Of a DNA stretch of 64,000 nucleotides, positions 11,419 to 33,400 are shown piece after piece. Numbering within the stretch: the stretch's first letter is position 1; every line of letters starts with the position of its first letter. Made by a program: the position numbers and the translations under genes. The notes beneath the pieces are model-generated. The model saw only the letters and a list, made by a program, of their open reading frames with translations. It was not told where the DNA came from and did not search any database. Source of the stretch: Brienomyrus brachyistius (lineage: Eukaryota; Chordata; Actinopteri; Osteoglossiformes; Mormyridae); the NCBI RefSeq assembly GCF_023856365.1, contig NC_064543.1:3679952-3743951 (forward strand). The letters are read 5' to 3'.

Positions 11419-12225
11419 GTTAAGGAAGCCTGAAACTCTAAAGTGTAATGTTCTCTTATAGATAATTTGGCAACTTTATTTGTGTGGGTAAAACTGCATG
11501 CTTTTTCTATTTGACATTAACCAGAGCACAATTGCCGTAGCCGTTACAATGTATTTCCTAACTTGGTGTAGGGTTGGAGCAGAAGAGCTGCATGGTACTG
11601 GTGACCTCTGGGCATGACAGTGCCATCAGCCAACCTCTAGCCTAGTTCATATGCATACCTTTGAAGAGGGTGACTTTCCCACCACACCGAGCACCAGATT
11701 TTTGGTAGATTACTTTTGTCCATTGACCAGAACAAGTGCCAAACCAATTGGGGTACTTTAGGGTGGGACTTTATGTATGAAGATCTGTCTACTGCATTTA
11801 TTTTGGTGTCTACATCTGCGTAAATTTCCATGTTCTGGTTTGATTAAAAACAAAACAACTTCATGTCTACCTGTGCCTCATTGAATACTAGTGTATATCC
11901 ATGATGCAGAAGACAGTCTCTCAGAAGTGGGGAATCTGTTCCATGGGGAGCTGGGATGGCCTCAGCCAATAAGTGGATCTCTAGGGCTAGAGCTGAGAAT
12001 CACTATTGACAGATCATACCAAAATTCCCGCACTGGTCCTCCAAGGAAAAGATTCCTCACCCCTGGTCTACTTAATATAGGTCAAAATTCAATAAATGAT
12101 GCAATATCGAGTGGCAAATTGCCTTAAAACAGTGATTAAATATAAACCGAATTGTAACATACATGCTGTTCATACTGTAGTTTAGAGTGATCATGAGATA
12201 TTGTCCGTACTAGCGGTTATAAATA
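11190..12225. other. Intergenic spacer between mt and nup93
   Basis: No gene is recognised. The stretch contains a T homopolymer (about 11386-11414), a segment at 11635-11840 with no recognised identity, and otherwise unremarkable sequence. The open frames on both strands lack family resemblance. Confidence 0.5.
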
Positions 12226-12232
12226 AAGTTGT

Positions 12233-12305
12233 ACCGGAAGTGCAAGGATTGACGGGAACTGGGCGATCGGACAGGCGCGGAGCCGGCAAGATGTCTCAGT
12301 CTTTG
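12233..12305 (+). promoter_or_regulatory. nup93: Probable nup93 promoter and first exon
   Basis: An ETS/GABP-type motif ACCGGAAGTG at 12233-12242 is followed by GC-rich sequence without a TATA box, typical of a housekeeping promoter. An ATG at 12291 opens MSQSL and meets a donor GTAATG at 12306. If this is spliced to an acceptor at 12848-12849, it runs in frame into the conserved Nup93 start. The exon is inferred from sequence only. Confidence 0.45.
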
Positions 12306-12780
12306 GTAATGTGTTTATTGAAATGATTTTGGGCAGTCAAACGAATGTGTTAAATAATTTGCATTTGTAATAGACCAGTGTATACATACACACAAAAAAG
12401 TACGCTGTGTTTGATAGAGGGTATATTTCACGTGTTGATGCCGTTCAGTGTAGCACTGCCGGTTGTTTTACGAAATCCCCAGCCCACTTGCATTTTGTCA
12501 TTCCTCTCCATGGCTGGATAAGTGCTTTATTGTTCCCACCGGTCAGTGAAAAGCCTTGTGATGTTTTTTTTGTCGTGGCAAGACTACTCGCCAGTTTAGC
12601 AGTTGCCTGGGATACACGTTGTACAAGTAGAACAGAAATGTTGGTGTTCTGCTGAAAGGTTGGTTGTCTTTCAGATAGTGACTTTGTTCACTGCAAGATC
12701 AACCAGTTTCAAAATTTAATGAACGCTACGCATAACACGGATAATCGGACGAGCAAAACCCAAGAATCGAGTAAGCATAG

Positions 12781-22627
<9,847 letters not shown>

Positions 22628-22702
22628 TCTGTGACCCCCCCCCCCCCCCCAAATCATACCTGTTTTTCTGCTTCTGTTTTTTTCCCCTCCCATGTATTTG
22701 GT

Positions 22703-22708
22703 AATAAA
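22703..22708 (+). terminator. nup93: nup93 poly(A) signal
   Basis: An AATAAA lies 76 bases after the nup93 stop, just past a C homopolymer (about 22636-22650). It gives a very short 3'UTR. Confidence 0.7.
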
Positions 22709-23019
22709 ATGATCACATTGTTTTGGGTTTCCTTGGCATCATGTTTTACCGGTTTTTTGGTTGATTGTAGCCTTTGTCTCGCCAAAATGGCTATCCACCA
22801 TCAGCATGCCAGGTATTTATACCTGTTGTGGTGCCTTCATTTTATCAGAAACCTATCCACGTACTCTAGAGCAGTTTGTCAGAGAGTGTTGGGTATATAG
22901 GGAAAACCCAAATTATTTTCTGACCCTGTCGATGGCCGATTTGATTTTGTGCGTTGACTTTTCATATAACGAAAAAGGGCATTTTTTTTGCTTGCTGTCT
23001 TTGGTGGGGGCACTTTTGC

Positions 23020-23225
23020 CTGAGACGTCCAGGGCTGGGGGGTTTGTATCCTGCCTCTGTTTTTGGAGTTTGCATGTTCCCCCTGTCACAAGGGTTTCCT
23101 GCTATACTCCAGAGATGTGTGGCTAGACTAACTGGTGTCTCTAAATCGCCCATAGAGTGCATGTCTGTGCATGTGCTCTTAATACCTGGTGTCATGGACT
23201 AAGATAAGCAATTAGAAGATGGATA
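23020..23225 (+). repeat. Degenerate SINE, family B
   Basis: It retains the body phrases TTTGGAGTTTGCATGTTCCC, CTAACTGGTGTCTCTAAATC and the terminal AGAAGATGGATAAA. Confidence 0.55.
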
Positions 23226-25059
23226 AAGAGATGGATATTTGCTAAGATCCCAGAAGCAACTGTGATTTTCGTTGACCTGGTCTGATTTTGCGGACATCCT
23301 GTGGTAAGTTGGCGTTAATCTCTCTTGGTTCTGCTGGTGCTGTGAGGAAACCATTAAATGTGTTTTGTTTGGATTACTGGTTAAATCGGTCCTCTGCTGT
23401 GCATCAGTGGTGCGATGTGTGGTACTACAACAGCACCTTCACCGGATAGTGACCTTAAGATAGTGGTGTGCATGAATATCAGATGTGGGGTTAGGTCGGA
23501 AGCCACAGCATAGCGGGCTAGGCTGTTACAAATGGAGCTTTCAGATCAGGAGTGGAGAAGCTGATCCATGAGGGGCCAGTGTGTGTGGGTATTTGGGATG
23601 GCCTCTCAATCAGCCAGTCATAAAACAGTGGCTCTCAACTACAGTCCTGGGGAGGCGCTGTTATTGGCTGCGTGAGAAGCCATCCCAAAAACCCGGAATA
23701 GGTTCGCCATCCCTGTATTAATGCGTTCCTCTGACCATCAGAGGGAGACAACCGACAGCAATAAGTACAGCCACCATTCACTGTGCCAGTTTCACTTTCT
23801 GTGACTTGCAGATCTTCAAAACTTTGTTCTACCATCTGCCCTCCCTATAGAAAAATGTGGCAGCTGGTTCCGATTCGGTCCATAAGGTTTGCTTTTCCCC
23901 ATGGTCTATAATACACTTCTGTCTTCGGCCACAAACTGTTACCAATATATTTTTACACAACACTCAACTCCAAATAACTTGGTGGTTAATCTACCAAATT
24001 ATTAACCATGTGATGGTTGATTTACTAGGGGAATACCTACTAATCCAGTCCTTTCACCTATCGGCAGACAAACCCTATATCTGATTCTCTGGGCTGAAAC
24101 TGTCCATCTAGTGTAAAGGTACAGCGGCAGAGCGGGAGATAGGCGTGCTTGGTTTTTATGTCTGACAATTACGCAGCTTTAAAGATACATGAACATTACA
24201 AAAAGCATACTTTCACTTTCGAATACGCACAGGGATGAAAGGCGCCGGACGCCCCGGTATGTTTGCGTATTTTGTTGTTTAAGTTGTTATACTTCATTTT
24301 AAACCTATTATATTTATATATTCGTTTATGGTCAATGACGTACGCTGCCAAGTCAATTGAAACGTTAGGGCCTGATCTCTTGTTAAACTGCAAAGATGCA
24401 CTACGCATTTCAAAATATCCCGAAAGCAAGCTTAATAATAAACTGACTTGGTTCGAATTGAGAAATTGCAATATAAGTGTAAACTGCATTTGTCATACTT
24501 GCCGATTTAAATTACTCTTAAATGTGTAATTTGCGAATGTTCATTAGAAGTCGTACATGAAATTTCTGTATTGAATGAATCGCGTATAATTGTACCTGTT
24601 TATGGCGGCTGTGGGTGTAACATTGAAATAAAACTTCAATGGAGTGGTATACGGAGGCGTGAAACATGTATAACACTGCGGAGTCGATTTCCCCAGTAAA
24701 CGTACCACCGATAGAGTTTTTCTTGATACACGGCCAAAGACATTATATTATATATTTTCCACAGGCCTATACATTATAATGCGCATTGTTAAAACGTCCC
24801 AATTGCCGTGTGCCAATTTCACGCCAGTTTCTTGGTTTCTCTTTATATTCCGCTCTATAAGAATTAAGATTCAATAAGAATCTGAAATAACCTAGCGGTG
24901 TCTTTCAAGTTTTCACAAAGGTTATCACCATCAAAATGAACTGAAACGTGATTTTGTCAAACATTATGCCTATATAAGTTCGTTAAAAACTATTAACCGA
25001 CTTTTCAAATTTAATGTTAAGTAACAAATTAAAAAATATATTTCAGAGCGGGGGCGCTA

Positions 25060-25262
25060 ACCATTGCATGGTGGTGCTAACGACTGCATGGTGGTGCAGT
25101 GGTTAGTACTTTTGTCTCACACCTCTGGGACCCGCGTTCGAGTCTCAGCCTGGTTGCAAATTTGCAATATCCAGCCATCCATCCATTTTCCAAACCGCTT
25201 ATCCAACTGGGTCGCGGGGGGTCCGGAGCCTATCCCGGAAGCAATGGGCACGAGGCAGATTT
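25060..25262. repeat. Composite of two SINE fragments in opposite orientation
   Basis: A + strand SINE head (GCATGGTGGTGCAGTGGTTA then GGGACCCGCGTTCGAGTCTC, A and B boxes) is joined at about 25168 to an antisense SINE tail (CATCCATCCATTTTCC then GGAGCCTATCCCGGAAGCAA). Confidence 0.65.
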
Positions 25263-26034
25263 CGCTATATATTAATATAAAATAAACTACCCACCTAATT
25301 TTTACAAAGAGCCTGACCATTCTATAGTCTACCTTGAAGAGGTTCAATTTCAGTCCCGGCCAGAAGTTGGGACCGTAAACTAAAGATACGGTTTACTCTG
25401 AACGAAAGAAGATTGTTTTTGCACATGCAATTGAAACAATCTTCCAATAAAGTTTCTTGTAACATTTTCATGTAGCTTAGAATATGTGCAATATGCGCAA
25501 CAAAGAAACTTGTCACCGTTTGTTTTGCTAACATGTCGCACTGCTTGTTTCTAAACGTTTCTTACCAGCACGTGATGACATTTAGGTGTCACCCGTCGCT
25601 ATGTATATATGGGTTATTCTCAATTAGTGTCTCTTTAGTGTCCTCACTATAGTGATTCAGATTTCATATAGATATTTCACACATTTTTTCAAGTTTTACT
25701 CTTTAAATAAGTATATCCGTTTAATGAGATTTGTTTTAAAATACATTTTATAGTCTACGCTCCATAGCTTTTTATTTGATGAGATACAGGGGATTTTCAC
25801 ATGTCCCACGTGATGCTTGTGTATCTTCATTTTGTATTTTAAGAGATTAAATAACATTAAATAACAAAAATAAGCTACAAATTTTCTTTAACCTTGAATA
25901 AAAGCTTATTATTATATTATATTATTATTTCTACCTTTATTTTTACCGGCATTTCTGTTAACAAAATGCATGGAAACACTATGAATCTTTTTCTGTTTTG
26001 CTGTATGACGAGGTGGACACACTTTGTTGCTGAA

Positions 26035-26038
<4 letters not shown>

Positions 26039-26066
<28 letters not shown>
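26039..26066. repeat. A homopolymer, about 28 nt
   Basis: An uninterrupted A run about 0.46 kb upstream of the nlrc5 start exon. Confidence 0.9.
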
Positions 26067-26068
<2 letters not shown>

Positions 26069-26524
26069 TGTTTAAGTTTCACACGCAGTTTCTGAGCAGT
26101 TGAAGGTCTTAAAGGACTGAAAAATAATGCCTAAGGTTCCAAAGGCACCCTGTATTCGTAGCTTGCCTACATGAAATGTAAAATCCAACTGAAATTAAAA
26201 TCAATAAGAAATGAAAACATTAAAGAACAATAAGAAAACACCACTTAATAAAATGCATGCATTATGTATTTCATTTATACACCATGATTATGCCGAACCA
26301 ATGAACAAAATATTCATCCTGAAATGTTTTGAAGAGACATTTTGACATTTTCTGTATCTATTTTACTCTCACAAACTGCTGTCAACTATAAAAATTGGTC
26401 AAAATCCACCATATTCTACCCCTCTTGGATTTCCGTCTGTTGCTTGTACAATTCAGATGCACCTACGCGTCTAACAGTACTACTGACGGTTGCCTGTGTC
26501 TTGGCTTCCAGATGATGCCTCATT

Positions 26525-27438
26525 ATGGAGGTTAACAATGAGGCGGACGTCCTCTCAGTGCTGAGCCAAGTAGCATCGGAGCTGGTTGAGGTGCTAGTCG
26601 GCCAGCCGGACGATGTTCAGACGTGCCTCCTCAGACACATGCAGCATGTCCCCAGACCCGCTCGGACCGGGAACCAAAGAGATCGCATCCTGCAGCTGGT
26701 GGATCACTTCACACATGCACAGCCTGATGAATGCCGCCGATTCATCCACACCATCACTATGGTGTGTGACAACTTACCCATGGCACTGGAGTCCCATCTC
26801 TTGTCAGCAGCTGGATGTGGTAAGGCGATATGTGTACTTCGTCACCCGGAGCTGCTGTGCGGGAGGATGCACAGTATCGGTGTAATATGCTGCAGATTCC
26901 TGAGCAGGCCTGTGTTACATGGAGCTGTAGAACAAATGGATGAACAAGACTGTTAATTAGGTAGCAAGCATAACTGGCTTTTGGGGCTGTACTATAGCGC
27001 GCTTCGAGATCCAGTTCTGACACTGCTCTGTTTCAGATGACCCTCACCCTCCTCCTCCCCAGAAACCCGAAATGCCAGGTAAATGTACCAGTCAAAAAAA
27101 ACCTTTCCTCAACTAACATTGACGACATTTTTGCACGCAAGCCATTAGACACCCAGAATATTTCCGTTTTTAAAGTTGTGGGGAAAAAAATGGAGAAGCT
27201 GTGGTTCCAGTCATGATGCTGCTGTGCTGTGGATCAGTTAAGCTTCTATCTAGAAAACAAAACTAAGTGAAGCTTCGAAACAGCACACGTGATGTTAGTC
27301 ATTGACGTGCGTCTTATGCATGTCGATAATGGCACCATGATGCCAACTAAGTGTGTTTTAAATCTGCTGCAGAATACAGAAATCAGCAACCTGCTGATGA
27401 TTGTCCTACGCCTTTGAAACAGAAACGTGACAGGAAAG
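26525..27438 (+). other. nlrc5: nlrc5 N-terminal exons: death-fold-like domain and basic patch
   Basis: The first three coding exons (295, 42 and 66 nt) encode about 134 residues. The first, MEVNNEADVLSVLSQVASEL onward, is helical with leucine spacing (VLVGQPDDVQTCLLRHM, ILQLVDHF, CRRFIHTI), as expected of the atypical CARD/death fold of NLRC5. The second encodes a proline-rich linker (DDPHPPPPQKPE). The third ends in LKQKRDRK, a likely nuclear-localisation patch in the same place as the basic stretch of mammalian NLRC5. The fold assignment is by position and pattern, since this domain is poorly conserved. Confidence 0.75.
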
Positions 27439-30400
27439 GTAAGCACCGCCCAACTGTCCAAAACACTACTGGGCTGCTGAGTTTCATTCTGAGGTAACTC
27501 TCTAAACAAGAAAGATAACATGCGACCCATCACCACGAAATGAGTCTTATGGGCGTATTTCTGGTGATGGGTCACGTATTTGATGTATTAGACTTTTTGC
27601 TGCCTTACCCTGTGGGCGCCTTTCCTTTACCCTGATTATACAGAATCCTGGAGGGACCATAGGCAGTTTTTTCATGTGATGGATCATTTTCTGCGGTTGA
27701 ATTTAATCCTAAATCAAGCTCACAAAATCCAAAAAAACTGAGCTCGATTTACTTTTTCCAAACTCTCAATTTGCAATTTTGAACTCTCGGATGAAGTGAT
27801 GAGTCAAACTGTGTTATGTTTCAAACTAGTGTCTTAAAACTGTACTCAAGCAATCGCCGTTTAGTTTTGAAATGTGCAAAAACTATCCAAGTGTTGCATA
27901 CATATAGTGTATTTTATTGTGTACAGTATATAGGTCTGAATGTCTATAACCAGGGGGAGCTGGAAGTAGTTTGATATTAGGGGGAAGTTTATAATTTAAA
28001 CATAAAAGTGTACTTTTCTGAAGAGAGGGGTGGAGACAAAATCATTTTTGTAGGGGTATATATCCCCTACATCTCCCCCCGGTTCCTTGCCCCTGACTAT
28101 AGCCCCTGATTTTCACAAGAGAATTGCGTGAAACTTTGTGCGCACATGTGGAAGGACTAACAATACGAAAAAGTTGGAATGGAGGACATTTTATGAATTA
28201 ATATAAAGTTATGGTCTCAGAGGTGTTCTGAGGTATTATTTGTTACAGTGTGTAGGCTTGAATGTCCATAACCCATAGTTTCCAGTATAGAATTGAGTGA
28301 AACTTTATTTAGGTACTTGTCAGATATAGAACAATATTCTCAGTTTGGAGTGGGAGACATATTATCCCTTATGACAAACATTGGAGCAAATGAATTCGCT
28401 ACCATAAAACCCACAGTATTCGCGCACTTAAAACTATGTGTGGATGAGTTAGCCGCAGTTCTGAGACTCCAGCTTCTAGTGTTGCGGGCATGTTTTCTTT
28501 AGGCAAGAACACAAATAACCTAAATGTCAGCACAACTTAATTAATTTAAGAACCTGGAATAGCAAGTTAAGATTCCGTTAGTGCGATTTAGTATTTCATG
28601 TGCATGTTAAATTAAATTGTGCACATAACTTAGCACATTTTGCTCACGAAAAGAAAAATATCAGTATTGTCTCAGTGCCCTCTGTGTGTGTCTGTCTGTT
28701 TTGCCTCTGACACCTTCCGGGTCTGTTTTACTCCAGACTCGCTAGAGACGTACCACACATCCGTTAAGAAGGTCCTGCTGCAGCAATATGAGCAGGTGAT
28801 GCAGGGTGTAGTCCGGAACGTTCAGCTGGAGCAGGTACGAGTCAGTCTACGCAGAAGTCTGGGCCGCTCCAGAGATGCTGAAGAGGGAGCCACGGAAAGC
28901 GTAGTCCCAGTCGAGTCTTTCTTCACTGCACAGCCAGGGGTCACTGTGCTGCTTGGCCCTGCTGGCTCAGGGAAGACGCTGGTGACGCACTACGCAGCCT
29001 GGCGATGGGCGAACCGCAACCTGCCGAAATCTGTCCGTTTGCTCTTCTTCTTTGAGTTCCGCCAGCTCAACATGCTCCCGGACACTTTGTCGCTTAGCGA
29101 CCTGCTATTCCACTTCTTCCTCTCACCTGAACAAGAGGATAGTGAGAATATCCTGGCATTTGTACTTGAAAACCCCAAGCAGGTGTGGTTAATCTTTGAT
29201 GGTTACGATGAATTCCGCTCCAGATTCACCCCCCCAGTGAGGCCCAGTGGCCCCTTCGACCCCCAGGAACATCTCACAGTGTCTGAGCTTTTTTCTGGTC
29301 TATGCAGTGGCAGGATACTCCCAGGCTCTTCAATAATGGTCACTTGTAGGGCTCGGGATATGTTCGACCTGCCCGATAATGACCTGAGCCAGGTGGGTGA
29401 GTTGCTAGGCTTTGACCAGCAGCGTGTTAGGGAGTACGCTGAGCATTACTTCCAGGGGAAAACTCACTGTGAACACGCAGTAAACGTCCTGTTGAAAAGT
29501 CGTCACCTACTATCCATGAGCAGTATTCCAGCTCTTTGCTTCATGTGTTGCGTCTGTTTGGACCACCTGTTAACTGAGGAGCCCCACAAGCTCAGCTTAC
29601 CTGAGACTGTCACTCAGGTGTATATCCAGATCCTGAATGCTTTCATTAGTCGCTGTCCAGGCAGCGTGGTGAGAGGGAGCTCCGTGCCCCCGCTACAGGG
29701 CCATAAGATGGAGGTGCAAGAGCTGAGTCGCTTGGCACTGCAGGGGCTGGACGAGCACCGCGTCGTGTTCTGGAAAAGTGACATCCCACAGAACATCCTG
29801 GACTTCGCTATGGCGGCTGGGCTCCTGTCTCCACTGAAGCTAAGGCAGGGCGATGGATCATGGCATGAGGGATGCGCTTTTGTGCACCTGACGATGCAAG
29901 AGTTTCTGGGTGCACTGCACCTGATGACCAGTGAAGACACAATTGAGACAGACTTAAGGAAAAGGCTCAACCTGAAGACCCGCTGGACTGCCCGAACCCA
30001 GCCCAAAACAGTATTTACTGATTCCCTCCAACTGTTTTTGTGTGGATTGACCTCTTCAGCCTGCTGCCCATATCTGCTCCAGCTGGCTCGGGGCCCCAGA
30101 GCCCAGGGTTGCGTCCAACACCGGCAAGGCGTGGTGTTGAAGGTTCTCCAGAGTTTGGGAAACAGCGCCAGCCTGACAGGTCCCAAAGCGCTGGAGCTTT
30201 GCCGCTGCGCCTATGAGACTCAGAATCTCCATCTTGCAGAGATTCTGGCATCGAGATCCCGCTTTGAGCTGCGCAATATCACACTGACACTCATGGACAT
30301 GGAGGCCCTGACTTTCGTAATTTCAGCTGGTGGGCAGGGCGTTGGCCTCGACTTTGGCGGCTGCTCTATGGAGCTGGAGTGTCTGGAGGTCCTGGCCAGC

Positions 30401-33400
30401 TCTTGGAACATCTCTTATCTCATGTGAGTCACTCAGCCGCTAGTAAATAATCTACTGTGTTGTCAGTCACTCAGTGAGAGTAGCAAAAATACAGCACTGA
30501 AATAAATTAAGAGACTATAAAATCTGCATTTTAAATCCCAGTTTAATCCTGGTTCTACTGGAAGAAGGCTATGCTGAGCGGCAGGTTGCTTTCAGGCTCA
30601 AAATTTAATTATACATGTGTGCAGATTATATGGCCAAAAGTAAATGGACACCAGTTTGATCAACATCTCATTCAGAACCAAGGACATTATAATGGCTGTC
30701 TATTGGCTGGTGGAACGTCATTATAATGGCTGTCTATTGGCTGGTGGAACGGCATTATAATGGCTGTCTATTGGCTGGTGGAACGTCATTATAATGGCTG
30801 TCTATTGGCTGGTGGAACTTCATTATAATGGCTGTTCAGGTAGGGTATTGATGTTGGTTTATCTGGTCCCTTCCTGTGAGCTTGTGAAGTACCAATTGAA
30901 CTCGGTCCCAATTATTTTGACCTTCACAGTCACTTGTTGGAAAGACGGCATTCTAGGGAAAGTCAAAACCTCTTCTGTACAACCGCGTCATTTTTGTTTC
31001 AGGACATTGCGTGACTGTATGTTTAACTATACAAGTTTCAACAGCGGGTTTGACTTAATTTGGCAATTGCTCTAATAGAGGTGTCCAAATACTTCAGGCC
31101 ATATGGTATATTCTACTGTATTTCCAATGAATCCTCTGTATAGAACATACTTGGGATCTGTTTTTCTAGGAATGTGCAAGGCTACAAAACTTATAGATGG
31201 TAAACTGGACTCTACTTCTGTGAAAAGGCTAGGAGATATTTCTTATGAAGAAGAAATGTAGAAAGGAGAAGGGTGATGGAATATAGTATCATTCCACATT
31301 CAACATATCTAAGCACCTGTTAAAAGAGATCATTCCATTGCAACAATTAACATACAACCTGAAAGATAAAACTAAAACTTTTTCACAACTACGGGAAGCC
31401 ATTCTAGACCTGTTGTAAACGACTAAACATTAATAATCTTTGATTGCATTATAACACCTGCCAACATCAGGTTGTGAAAGACAGGGAAATTTTGCCAGGG
31501 CGGTCCTCTATGATGACATTTGCCAGGGGGCAGGGAAATCTAGACTGTTGTTTAACAGCCCACGACGTTCAGGGTTTGGTACAAAGCTTGGTTTTGGTTT
31601 CGCAGTTCTGGAATTTGTTTTGAAATTACTTATTCTTAAAACCGCAAACGCAAACATAATGAAGAAGCTGTAGGTCAAAAGCAAGGCATCTGTTAACCTA
31701 TTTGAATATCAAAACCTAAGAGTCACTCAGCATGGTGCGGTGGTTCGGTGGTTGGCATTGTTGCCTCGCACCTCTGGGACCACTCTTCAAGTCTCCACCA
31801 TTGCTACGTGTGTGGAGTTTGCTTGTTCTTCTCGTGGCGTTTCCTCCCCACAGTCCGGTAAATACGCTGAAGTTAACTGGAGCTGCCAGTTTGCTTCTAG
31901 GCAGAGCTGACTGTTGCCTCTTGCATTGCAACCAGTTCCGCCACTAAGCATTGTATTGGTCGACTGACAGACAAAAACAGCATAGCTTTATGTCTGAGAT
32001 CTTTTTTTAGAAACAAACAAAAACAACCTTCCGCAAACAGTACTGAAGAAACGACTGACATAAATTATAAATACAATATAAAATGATATTTTACAAAATG
32101 CTATAATAAAGATGCCAGCCAACATCAATTATTTATTGGGACTAATTGGGAAGATGGATTAGCCATAATGCTTTATTGGTGTTAATTTATTGGCGTTCGA
32201 TGTAGCTCAGTGAACTTGAGAACTCTGGAACTATTTAGTTCGGTACCTTCAGAGGCATTTCTCAAAATGATGAACCTTATTCCCCAAAGATAAACTATAT
32301 CTCTGTGACACTATCTCTCTCTTTTTCCCGGTTTTCCTTGCTCAATGTGTCCCCCTGTGTTTTTACCTTGCTGCGATCGTAGACACACGCTGATGATGTT
32401 ATCTCAAATGGGTTAGCATGGTGGATGTACTTCGAGCAACACACCCGACTTCAGTATAACAGAGCTGACATACGATCTTACTTTTATCAGCTACTCTCTC
32501 ACCAGTGTGCAATTTATTGGGAATTTTGCCCAATTTCCATTTATGATTGACTGTAACCAGCACAAGCCCTCCAGAATTTACATCCACATTTAGCATAATG
32601 CTTTCCGTGTTGAATATTTGTTTGTGAATCTAGGTTCCGCCCGTGCCAAGAAATGTATTCCATCGTTTCACTGTGCGTTCCGAACCGAAAACTGTGTACT
32701 TGAATGGCACCCAACGAATACATGTACCATAGTAACAAGCATGCATTAAGAAAATGTGTAAATGGGTGTGGCTTAATTAGACCATTCTTCTAATTAATTG
32801 GGGACTCCACATACTTTTGGCCATATAGTGTACATGCTTAGAAAACATTACAGATGCGGCCACTTATATTGGTGTACCACTTCCTTTCTGACAAAATCGG
32901 TACGTGTGAACAAAGTTGAAACTGAAGTATGTTGCTTATTAGGCCATTAGTCATTTTCACATTTAGTAAAACAGAGTGCTAATATTTGATTTACAGCAAA
33001 ACAAATCAACAAATCACACAAACAAATCAAAAAACAAAACAAATGAAAATGACTTGGACACAAATATTGGTTCCCATAATTTAATATTTCGTAGCACAGC
33101 CTTTGGAAGCAATAAGTGCTATCAAGATCTTTCTGTAGCTCTCAATGATATCTCGCCGCTTCTTGATGGGTCGTTTGGCCCAATCGTCTTGAGCAAACTC
33201 CAGTTCTCTCAGCTTTCATGGGTTCCTATTGCTAGCTGCAGATTTCAGCTATTCAGCTACGGCCGTTCGTAACTTGAAATGTTCGTAAGTCGTTATTCAG
33301 CATCATTTTAAGGGTATATGCAAGTACAAAGAACTAGGATGCTGGGAGTACGCACAGGAAGCGGGAGCCCAATGAACACAATTTGGACGTACAGTCCTCT

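Larger units (their letters stand above)
22709..26511. other. Intergenic region nup93-nlrc5 with repeats
   Basis: No coding exon is supported in these 3.8 kb. The region carries a degenerate + strand SINE (about 23020-23225), a foldback remnant (about 23535-23710), an A homopolymer (26039-26066) and a composite of two SINE pieces in opposite orientation (about 25060-25262). The nlrc5 promoter and any untranslated exon should lie here. I found no perfect GAS (TTCNNNGAA) or ISRE by eye. Confidence 0.5.

Noticed and set aside
22761..23126. A 121-codon + strand frame after nup93
   Set aside because: It overlaps the nup93 downstream region and a SINE; no domain pattern.
26820..26956. Extension of the first nlrc5 exon to the open-frame end at 26956
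   Set aside because: A consensus donor at 26820 and in-frame continuation into the 27037 exon, and on to the NACHT exon, favour splicing. The tail past 26820 has no family resemblance.
29614..30186. A 190-codon open frame on the minus strand
   Set aside because: It lies wholly antisense to the NACHT exon of nlrc5, whose frame is conserved; it is a shadow.
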